Source: Bacilli bacterium
Lineage (GTDB): Bacteria > Bacillota_I > Bacilli_A > RF39 > UBA660
DNA length: 7,446 nucleotides
Direction: 5' to 3'
NCBI GenBank assembly: GCA_017460245.1
Contig: JAFUBK010000022.1
Coordinates: 1 to 7,446, forward strand
Part shown: piece after piece, positions 1 through 5,355 of the stretch
Numbering within the stretch: position 1 is the first letter of the stretch
Layout: each line of letters starts with the position of its first letter
Translations under genes and position numbers: made by a program
Notes under the pieces: model-generated
The model's input: only the letters and a program-made list of their open reading frames with translations
Told to the model about the DNA's origin: nothing
Database searches by the model: none

Positions 1-186
1 AAACTCTTGTTCCATATGATCATACAAATCATAAATATCTAAATAATATCGATAAAAAGTTGCCCGGTTAATATCTGCGATTTTGCATACCTCTGTAACC
101 GTAATTTTATTTATTTTTTTTTCACTAAGTAAAGAAATTAAAGTTTCTTTAATCACATTTTTTGTATATCTAACACGTCTATCCAT
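1..186 (-). CDS. TetR/AcrR-family transcriptional regulator, N-terminal part (runs off the window start)
   Basis: Translating the minus strand from the ATG at 186-184 gives 62 uninterrupted residues ending at the window edge. Residues about 10-50 form a typical TetR DNA-binding domain: a first helix (IKETLISLLSE), then ITVTEVCKIADINRATFYRYY at 28-48, where the TEVCKIADIN / RATFYRYY pair is the helix-turn-helix and recognition helix. The ligand-binding C-terminal domain, which would indicate the effector, is outside the window. A GAGGTG ribosome binding site (191-196, minus) lies 4 nt upstream of the ATG and supports this start. The gene is divergent from an acyl-CoA synthetase, so it probably represses itself and that neighbour, perhaps sensing a fatty acid or acyl-CoA. 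That is inference from layout. The family call is secure; the target is not. Confidence 0.9.
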   Translation of the reverse strand, partial: MDRRVRYTKNVIKETLISLLSEKKINKITVTEVCKIADINRATFYRYYLDIYDLYDHMEQEF

Positions 187-209
187 AAAACACCTCACTT
201 TTAAAACAA

Positions 210-238
210 ATTATAAAAAAGTGTTGAATATATATCAA
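210..238 (-). promoter_or_regulatory. Sigma-A-type promoter of the TetR gene
   Basis: Read on the minus strand, TTGATA (238-233), a 17-nt spacer and a consensus TATAAT (215-210) give a near-ideal housekeeping promoter. Transcription would start near 203, about 17 nt before the TetR start codon. The -35 box lies inside the GTTGA...TCAAC dyad, consistent with autorepression. Confidence 0.75.
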
Positions 239-239
239 C
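223..239. promoter_or_regulatory. Candidate TetR operator: GTTGA-N7-TCAAC dyad
   Basis: GTTGA (223-227) and TCAAC (235-239) form a perfect 5-bp inverted repeat around ATATATA, 17 bp in all, a size usual for TetR dimers. It covers the -35 box of the repressor's promoter. Further GTTG words at 253-256 and 257-260, beside the -35 region of the divergent promoter, and a CAAC at 303-306 could form extra half-sites. The arms are short and the DNA is AT-rich, so this stays a candidate. Confidence 0.4.
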
Positions 240-257
240 CCACAAAAACATTGTTGG

Positions 258-286
258 TTGTACTAATATTATATTAATTATATAAT
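258..286 (+). promoter_or_regulatory. Probable promoter of the acyl-CoA synthetase gene
   Basis: A consensus -10 TATAAT (281-286) is preceded at 17 nt by a weak -35 TTGTAC (258-263). A second overlapping TATAAT (286-291) lacks a matching -35. Initiation near 293 would leave a leader of about 40 nt, longer than the leaders predicted for several other genes here. The poor -35 and the adjoining GTTG words fit a controlled promoter. Confidence 0.5.
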
Positions 287-323
287 ATAATCTAAAGATA
301 TGCAACAGTGTGTTTAAAAAAAC

Positions 324-336
324 AGGAGGTAGTATG
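324..336 (+). promoter_or_regulatory. Ribosome binding site that sets the acyl-CoA synthetase start
   Basis: AGGAGGT (324-330) lies just before ATG 334-336. A longer frame can be opened from GTG 310, but that codon has no ribosome binding site and would place AGGAGGT inside the coding sequence. The ATG is therefore preferred, removing 8 residues from the longest frame. The gap from AGGAGG to ATG is 4 nt, on the short side but workable. Confidence 0.75.
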
Positions 337-2043
337 AAATTAAAAGAATTATTTAAAAAAAATCATAAACACGTTTGGGATAAATATTATCCAAAAGGTC
401 AGGAAAAAATAACTGTCCCCAACTTATCAATTTATGAGTATTTAAAGCAATCAGCTAAAGATCACATGGAAGTAAATGCTATAAATTACTTTGGTAAAAA
501 AATAACTTTTACAAAATTCATAAACGAAATTGAAACTTGTGCAAAATCACTAAAATCAATAGGAATAAGAGAAGGTGACGTAGTTACCATTTGTATGGCC
601 AACACTCCTGAGGCTATAATTAGTTTTTATGCCATCAATAAAATCGGAGCCATTGCTAATATGCTTCATCCATTATCAGCAGAAGAAGAAATAAAACGTT
701 CACTAGTTTCAACAAAGTCTGTCATGTTAATAATCATAGACTTAAGTTACGAAAGAATAAAAAACATAATCGACGAAACAAACGTCTATAAAGTAGTTGT
801 AACCTCTGCCTCATCATCAATGCCATCGCTATATAAATTAAGCTACAATATAACCCAAGGAAGGAAAATAGAAACTCCTAAAAAAAGCGAATTTTATATG
901 TACTGGAAAGAATTTATAAGCAAAGGGTGTAATTATAATGGAAAAACGTTAATAAAAACTACTAAAGATCAGGCCGCAGTTATTTTACACAGTGGAGGAA
1001 CCACTGGAACGCCAAAAAATATTTTACTTAATAATGGAAACGTAAATTCCATTGCCTGTCAGGGAAGAATCGTTTTTCCAGATATGGATGAATCCGATTC
1101 CATATTAGGAATTCTTCCACTATTTCACTGTTTTGGATTAGTTGTTTGTATACATGCAACCTTAACATATGGTGTTACAAGCATACTAATACCTAAATTT
1201 GATGCTAAAAGATATGATAAATTAATAACCAAATATCACCCAACTTTATTAGCTGGTGTTCCAACGCTATATGAAGCTATGCTTAATAACAAACATTTTC
1301 AAAATATCGACCTATCAAACGTAAAATACGTTATTAGCGGTGGAGATAGTTTAAGTGAAGCAAAAAATAAAGAAGTAAATGAGTTTTTAAAAAAACACAA
1401 CTGTAACCATACTGTTTTGCAGGGCTATGGAATGACTGAAACTTCAGGGCCAATTTCTATAGGCTCATTTGGATCAGATAGATTAGGCAGTGTTGGAATT
1501 CCACTTCCAAGCAACGAAGTAAAAATAATTGATATTCAAACTCATAAAGAAGTAAAATCAGGAGTAATCGGTGAAATATGTGTTACCGGTCCAACAGTTA
1601 TGGTCGGATATTTAAACAATCAAAAAGAAACAAATGATATTTTAGAAAAAGACAAAAAAGGAAAAATTTGGGTTCACACCGGAGATTTAGGATATATGAA
1701 TGAAGATGGCGTTATTTTTTATGTTCAAAGATTAAAACGTATGCTTATAGTATCAGGCTATAATGTTTATCCATCACACATTGAAGAAGTTATTTTAAGC
1801 CATAAAGCAGTAGCTTCTTGTGGTGTAATAGGCATTCCTCATCCATATAAAGTTGAAGTTCCTAAAGCATTTATTGCCTTAAAAGAAGGATATAAACCAA
1901 GTTTAAAGCTAAAAAAAGAAATCAAAGATTTATGCAAACAAAATTTAGCAGCTTATATGATTCCAAAGGAATTTGAATATCGTGCATCATTGCCAAAAAC
2001 AATAATAGGTAAAGTAAATTATAGGCAGTTAGAAAAAGAGTGA
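334..2043 (+). CDS. Acyl-CoA synthetase (AMP-forming), FadD/CaiC-like, AMP-binding superfamily
   Basis: This enzyme should activate a carboxylic acid with ATP to an acyl-adenylate and transfer it to coenzyme A. At 569 residues it is full length for a long-chain fatty acyl-CoA ligase. The superfamily core motifs are present in order: the phosphate-binding loop SGGTTGTPK (220-228), GYGMTETSG (364-372), HTGDLGY (448-454), the hinge and C-terminal start QRLKRMLIVSGYNVYP (465-480), and the C-terminal catalytic lysine K560 in TIIGKVNYR. There is no carrier-protein or reductase domain, so it is a stand-alone ligase, cytosolic or peripheral to the membrane. The 'GGTTG' form of the loop is also seen in E. 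coli FadD. The exact acid (long-chain, medium-chain or aromatic) cannot be read from the sequence. The divergent TetR gene suggests substrate-responsive control. The reading frame ends inside a terminator hairpin shared with the convergent gene. Confidence 0.88.
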   Translation: MKLKELFKKNHKHVWDKYYPKGQEKITVPNLSIYEYLKQSAKDHMEVNAINYFGKKITFTKFINEIETCAKSLKSIGIREGDVVTICMANTPEAIISFYAINKIGAIANMLHPLSAEEEIKRSLVSTKSVMLIIIDLSYERIKNIIDETNVYKVVVTSASSSMPSLYKLSYNITQGRKIETPKKSEFYMYWKEFISKGCNYNGKTLIKTTKDQAAVILHSGGTTGTPKNILLNNGNVNSIACQGRIVFPDMDESDSILGILPLFHCFGLVVCIHATLTYGVTSILIPKFDAKRYDKLITKYHPTLLAGVPTLYEAMLNNKHFQNIDLSNVKYVISGGDSLSEAKNKEVNEFLKKHNCNHTVLQGYGMTETSGPISIGSFGSDRLGSVGIPLPSNEVKIIDIQTHKEVKSGVIGEICVTGPTVMVGYLNNQKETNDILEKDKKGKIWVHTGDLGYMNEDGVIFYVQRLKRMLIVSGYNVYPSHIEEVILSHKAVASCGVIGIPHPYKVEVPKAFIALKEGYKPSLKLKKEIKDLCKQNLAAYMIPKEFEYRASLPKTIIGKVNYRQLEKE

Positions 2044-2062
2044 AGATAATCCTTCACTCTTT
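2035..2062. terminator. Bidirectional intrinsic terminator shared by two convergent genes
   Basis: AAAGAGTGAAG (2035-2045) pairs perfectly with CTTCACTCTTT (2052-2062) around a 6-nt loop, an 11-bp stem. The minus-strand transcript gets a good U-run after the stem (CTTTTTCT). The plus-strand tail is weaker (TCTTTATC). The hairpin is built from the last codons and stop of the synthetase and, in mirror image, the last codons and stop of the radical SAM gene. The two frames are only 10 bp apart. Confidence 0.8.
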
Positions 2063-2986
2063 ATCACCTTGATAAATATCTCTTTTAAGCATAAGTTTAT
2101 CAATTTCATTTAACACAATAGTTTTTTTAATAAGCCACTTAGGACCGATTAAATCATTTTTATCAGGGTCTCCAGTCAATCTTTGAACAACAATTTTATC
2201 ATTTAAATATTCAAGTTGATCACAAACAATATCCACATATTCTTCTAAAGAAAGCAAATGAAAAGGCTTTTCAGCATACATTTTTTCTAAGGTTGTATTT
2301 TTAAGAACACTTAACATATGAATCTTAATTCCATCAATTTTAATTTCATTTAAGTGTTTTACGGTTTCTATCATCATTTCTTTAGTTTCATAAGGAAGGC
2401 CATTTATTATATGGGCAACGACAAAAATACCTTTTTTTTGTAATTTTAAAACCATATCATCAAAACATTTCAAATCATGACATCTATTAATTAATTTAGT
2501 AGTTTTTTCATGAATAGTTTGAAGTCCAAGCTCAACAGTTAAAAACGTCTTTTTGTTAAGTTTTTCTAAATAATCTAAAACTTCATCACTAATCGCATCG
2601 GGACGAGTAGCAATTGAAATACCAACCACGTCATCTAATGCCAAAACTTTTTCATATTTTTCTTTTAAAGTTGAAACAGGTGCATAAGTATTAGTCCTTG
2701 CTTGAAAATATCCAATATATTTAGCCTTCGGCCATTTATGACTCATAATTTTTTTAACCTTTTCAAATTGAACTACTAAATCATCATTAGGGTCACCACC
2801 ATATTCACCACTACCTGATAAAGAACAATAAACGCAGCCTTTTGTTCCAACAAAGCCATCAATATTTGGACAAGTAAAACCCGCATTTAAACTAATTTTA
2901 CATACCTTACATCCAAATTTTTTTTTATAAAAATAATCCAAAGTATGATATCTTTTATTTGCATAAGAGTATTTAAATTTATTCAT
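2054..2986 (-). CDS. mnmL: Radical SAM protein of the YtqA/MnmL family (TIGR01212), tRNA wobble-uridine modification
   Basis: The 310 residues match YtqA-type radical SAM proteins over their length. The N-terminus KRYHTL, then CPN...GTKGCVYC, supplies the 4Fe-4S-binding cysteines C39, C51 and C54 (CX11CX2C, the spacing of this Elp3-like group). Further family landmarks are TRPD (127-130), ELGLQT (152-157), INGLP (194-198), GIKIHML (219-225) and RLTGD (269-273). Two extra cysteines, C26 and C29, precede the cluster motif. In Bacillus subtilis and Streptococcus mutans, YtqA (MnmL) has been linked to conversion of cmnm5s2U to the nm5s2U/mnm5s2U state at tRNA position 34, with the methylase MnmM (YtqB) completing the step. 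No methylase gene adjoins it here, so the role is assigned by family only. AAGGTGA (2991-2997, minus) sits 4 nt from the ATG and fixes the start. The gene stands alone, convergent with the synthetase and divergent from the membrane protein. Confidence 0.85.
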   Translation of the reverse strand: MNKFKYSYANKRYHTLDYFYKKKFGCKVCKISLNAGFTCPNIDGFVGTKGCVYCSLSGSGEYGGDPNDDLVVQFEKVKKIMSHKWPKAKYIGYFQARTNTYAPVSTLKEKYEKVLALDDVVGISIATRPDAISDEVLDYLEKLNKKTFLTVELGLQTIHEKTTKLINRCHDLKCFDDMVLKLQKKGIFVVAHIINGLPYETKEMMIETVKHLNEIKIDGIKIHMLSVLKNTTLEKMYAEKPFHLLSLEEYVDIVCDQLEYLNDKIVVQRLTGDPDKNDLIGPKWLIKKTIVLNEIDKLMLKRDIYQGDKE

Positions 2987-3001
2987 AATTTCACCTTCAA
3001 T

Positions 3002-3010
3002 AGTATATCA
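3002..3010 (-). promoter_or_regulatory. Extended -10 promoter of the radical SAM gene
   Basis: On the minus strand TGATATACT (3010-3002) reads as TGn plus TATACT. No good -35 is seen 17 nt upstream (TTTCTT). The element ends only 4 nt before the AAGGTGA ribosome binding site, so the transcript would begin at or inside that site. Confidence 0.5.
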
Positions 3011-3055
3011 TAAAATTATAAACGAAGAAAAATAAGTAATTTTTAACAAAAAAAC

Positions 3056-3084
3056 TTTATATTATAAGGAATATTTGCTATAAT
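3056..3084 (+). promoter_or_regulatory. Extended -10 promoter of the membrane protein gene
   Basis: TGCTATAAT (3076-3084) is a full extended -10 box. TTTATA (3056-3061), 17 nt upstream, is a fair -35 (4 of 6). Initiation about 7 nt downstream falls on the first bases of GGGAGGT (3091-3097), giving a leader of only about 15 nt before the GTG start. Confidence 0.65.
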
Positions 3085-3105
3085 TAATCTGGGAGGTAGA
3101 AAAAA

Positions 3106-4638
3106 GTGAAAAGAAATTTACTTAAAGCAATCGGAATATCTTTCTTAATCTTTGTCGTTTTAAGTTGGATAATTCCAGTAGGTAGTTATTACGGTGGAAA
3201 ATTTACAAATGATGGCATCGACGCTGTAGGACTATTTGATTTAATTGGTGTTCCAGTTCAAACAATGCTTACATTTGCTCTTTATGCAGCAGTATTTGCT
3301 TGTATTGGTGGTTTGTATGGCGTAATTAGTAAAACTGGTACCCTTGAATTATGGACTGATAAAATAGCTAAAAGGTTTACAGGAAAAGAAAAAAGATTTA
3401 TCATCTTTACAATTATTTTCTTCGTGGTTTTATCATCACTAACAGGACTAGTCTTACCATTATTTGTCTTAGTCCCATTATTTGCTGTAGTATTTACAAA
3501 ATTAAACTACGATAAAGTAACCGCTTTTGCTTCAACAATCGGATCTTTATTAGTAGGTTCTGTATGTTCGACATATGGATTTAATATTACAGGTTATACC
3601 AAAAATCTATTATCATTAGATATGAATAGTGAAATTTGGGCTAAAGTAATATTACTAGTATTACTAACAGCGCTACTAATCTTCTTTGTTTTAAAATATG
3701 CAACTAAAAAAGAAATAAAAGTTGTTAAAGAAACAAAGGAAGCTAAAGAAGAAAAAACAGCTAAAGTAGTTGAAGAAGAACCTAAAAAGAAAGCTACAAA
3801 AGTAGCTTCAAAAGTAACGACATCAAAGAAAAAGGCAACTAAAAAGAAAACTCAAAATATGGCAGTTGCCAAAGATGTTAAAAAAGTTAATGCCGTTAAA
3901 ACAGTTAGTATCGTTCCATTGGTTGTTATTGTAATCTTAATGATGATTATAACACTAGTTGGAATGTATAATTGGTATTACTCATTTGGAATCGAACTTT
4001 TCAATGATATCCATGCTACTGTTATGGGCGTTAAAATTGGTGATTTCCCAATTTTCGAGCACTTATTAAGTGGTATTTCTCAATTTGGATATTGGGGTAA
4101 TACAGAGTTTATTATGATGATGGTTATTGCTTCAGCTTTAATCGCATTTGTTTACAGACTAAAATTTGGTCAGTATGTAGAAAGTTTCATCGCTGGTATG
4201 AAAAAAATGATGCCAACCGCATTATATGCTGCATTAGCAAGTATAATTTTATCAGTATTATACCCAGCTGTTTCACAAGGCGCAGGAACTATGGTAACAA
4301 CAATGTTCAATTCTACACTAGGTAATGACTTTAATGTATTTACAACAGGCCTTACCGCACTTTATGGAAGCTTCTTCTATAATGATTTATACTACCTACT
4401 ATATGGAATGCAAGCATTCATGAGTAATTTTGATGCCAATGCATTAAATATTGCTGGACTATTAATTCAATCAGTTTATGCTTTAGGAATGCTTATATTC
4501 CCAACAAGTGTAGTTCTAATTGCTGGATTAAGTTATTTTGATGTATCTTACAAAAAATGGATCAAATACATTTGGAAATTTGCTTTAATCGCATTAATCA
4601 TTGTATTCGCTACATGCTTAATCTTAACAGTAATCTAA
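3106..4638 (+). CDS. Polytopic membrane protein, probable transporter (YfcC / ion-transporter superfamily-like) with a lysine-rich insert
   Basis: The 510 residues hold about ten to twelve hydrophobic segments in two halves. The first half has segments near 6-24, 52-75, 97-133 (probably two), 138-160 and 175-198. The second half runs from about 268 to the C-terminus and includes segments near 268-290, 330-350 and 368-388, with the last ending at the final residue. The N-terminus (KAIGISFLIFVVLSWIIPVGSY) and the glycine-rich turns after it resemble YfcC/DcuC-type carriers of the ion-transporter superfamily. Re-entrant-like stretches (SSLTGLVLPLFVLVPL, and TGLTALYGSFFYNDLYY in the second half) fit a two-fold repeat. 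The substrate is not readable. The halves are joined by a charged 65-residue insert (201-265). The start is GTG 3106, 8 nt after GGGAGGT; no in-frame ATG nearby has a comparable site. It is a single-gene unit with its own promoter and strong terminator. Integral membrane protein is certain; the family is a moderate-confidence call. Confidence 0.6.
   Translation: MKRNLLKAIGISFLIFVVLSWIIPVGSYYGGKFTNDGIDAVGLFDLIGVPVQTMLTFALYAAVFACIGGLYGVISKTGTLELWTDKIAKRFTGKEKRFIIFTIIFFVVLSSLTGLVLPLFVLVPLFAVVFTKLNYDKVTAFASTIGSLLVGSVCSTYGFNITGYTKNLLSLDMNSEIWAKVILLVLLTALLIFFVLKYATKKEIKVVKETKEAKEEKTAKVVEEEPKKKATKVASKVTTSKKKATKKKTQNMAVAKDVKKVNAVKTVSIVPLVVIVILMMIITLVGMYNWYYSFGIELFNDIHATVMGVKIGDFPIFEHLLSGISQFGYWGNTEFIMMMVIASALIAFVYRLKFGQYVESFIAGMKKMMPTALYAALASIILSVLYPAVSQGAGTMVTTMFNSTLGNDFNVFTTGLTALYGSFFYNDLYYLLYGMQAFMSNFDANALNIAGLLIQSVYALGMLIFPTSVVLIAGLSYFDVSYKKWIKYIWKFALIALIIVFATCLILTVI
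3706..3900 (+). other. Lysine/alanine/glutamate-rich low-complexity insert in the membrane protein
   Basis: Codons 201-265 encode 23 lysines in 65 residues. The first half mixes Lys and Glu (KETKEAKEEKTAK, VVEEEP) and the second is strongly basic, with KKKATK occurring twice (KKKATKVASK and KKKATKKKTQ). It lies after a hydrophobic segment and before the next, and its positive charge predicts a cytoplasmic loop. The reading frame stays open and the flanks stay hydrophobic, so it is a real in-frame insert and not a frameshift. Confidence 0.75.
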
Positions 4639-4665
4639 GAAAGTCATAAGACTTTCTTTTTTTTT
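4637..4665 (+). terminator. Strong intrinsic terminator of the membrane protein gene
   Basis: GAAAGTC (4639-4645), loop ATAA, GACTTTC (4650-4656), extended by two A-T pairs from the TAA stop, is followed by nine T residues (4657-4665). The stem starts directly at the stop codon. Confidence 0.93.
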
Positions 4666-4673
4666 GCTTTTTG

Positions 4674-4682
4674 TGGTAAAAT
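4674..4682 (+). promoter_or_regulatory. Extended -10 promoter of the YgjP-M23 unit
   Basis: TGGTAAAAT (4674-4682) is a TGn-extended -10. No convincing -35 exists; the expected place falls in the T-run of the preceding terminator. It ends 5 nt before AAGGTGA (4688-4694), so the transcript would start at the ribosome binding site. Confidence 0.5.
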
Positions 4683-4699
4683 TATAAAAGGTGAACATC

Positions 4700-5344
4700 A
4701 TGGAAAAAACATTTGACTATAAATTAGATGGTGAAAAATATAAAGTAGTAATGGTTTTGAAAAACAACAAAAATACTTACATAAAAATAAAAGATGCTGA
4801 AACCATATATGTAACTACAAATTTTTTTGCTACAAAAAGAGATATAAAATATCTTTTAGAAAAAAATGAAGATTATCTGCGTAAAGTTTTAAATAAAATG
4901 AAACAAAAAAAAGAAAAAGAACAAGAATTTTACTATCTTGGTTCAAAATATGATATAATAATAGTACCATTTGATGATATCGAAATAGAAGGTAGTAAAA
5001 TTTATACCCCAAGTCAAGACAAACTAGATAAATGGTTAAAAAAACAAACTAAAGAACTGTTTGAAGAAAGGCTTAAATATTGTCATAGTCTATTCGAAGA
5101 AGACATCCCATATCCTAAATTAAGAATTCGCTTTATGAAAACAAGATGGGGTGTAAATCATAAAAGAGATGACTCTGTAACTTTGAATTCAAAATTAATT
5201 AGATATGATATTAAAATAATCGATTATGTCATAATTCACGAATTGAGTCATTTTGTCCATTTCGATCATTCAAAAGCCTTTTGGAAAACAGTTGAATATT
5301 ATATGCCAGATTACAAAAAAGCAGTCAACGAATTAAAGGAATAG
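4700..5344 (+). CDS. YgjP/DUF45-family metal-dependent hydrolase (M48-like HExxH protein)
   Basis: The C-terminal part carries the DUF45 signature: IIHELSHFVHFDHSKAFW with HExxH at 180-184 and a third histidine H190 in the family's 'HSKxFW' block, expected to hold a metal ion, followed by MPDYK. The preceding TRWGVN (148-153) corresponds to the family's usual RWGSC block, with V-N in place of S-C. The N-terminal 75 or so residues are the beta-rich part usual for YgjP proteins. There is no signal peptide or membrane segment, so it is cytoplasmic. E. coli YgjP has been reported to hydrolyse UTP, and related SprT/WSS1 proteins are proteases, so the reaction here is undecided. I chose ATG 4700 over the upstream GTG 4691 because GTG 4691 is part of the AAGGTGA ribosome binding site (4688-4694), which is 5 nt from the ATG. 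This gives 214 residues. It is co-transcribed with the next gene (11-bp gap). Confidence 0.82.
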   Translation: MEKTFDYKLDGEKYKVVMVLKNNKNTYIKIKDAETIYVTTNFFATKRDIKYLLEKNEDYLRKVLNKMKQKKEKEQEFYYLGSKYDIIIVPFDDIEIEGSKIYTPSQDKLDKWLKKQTKELFEERLKYCHSLFEEDIPYPKLRIRFMKTRWGVNHKRDDSVTLNSKLIRYDIKIIDYVIIHELSHFVHFDHSKAFWKTVEYYMPDYKKAVNELKE

Positions 5345-5355
5345 AGGAGGAAAAA

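Noticed and set aside
83..277. Open plus-strand frame of 64 codons at the left edge
   Set aside because: It runs antisense through the TetR helix-turn-helix gene and across its promoter, has no ribosome binding site and resembles no family.
260..292. AT-rich alternating stretch as a possible replication origin or structured RNA leader
   Set aside because: It is short and is explained by -10 promoter boxes. There are no DnaA-box clusters, iterons or conserved riboswitch-like stems.
310..333. GTG start giving 8 extra residues on the acyl-CoA synthetase
   Set aside because: No ribosome binding site precedes it, and the strong AGGAGGT at 324-330 would lie inside the coding region. The ATG at 334 is better.
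2041..2049. Read-through of TGA as tryptophan (Mycoplasma code), ending at TAA 2047
   Set aside because: Every tryptophan codon checked in the window is TGG, none of the genes has an internal TGA, and the two TGA stops lie inside a terminator hairpin.
4691..4699. GTG start giving 3 extra residues on the YgjP-family gene
   Set aside because: The GTG is part of the AAGGTGA ribosome binding site that serves ATG 4700.
4830..5012. Minus-strand frame of 60 codons
   Set aside because: It is antisense to the YgjP-family gene. Its hydrophobic, Phe/Leu-rich product is what the complement of an A/G-rich coding strand gives.
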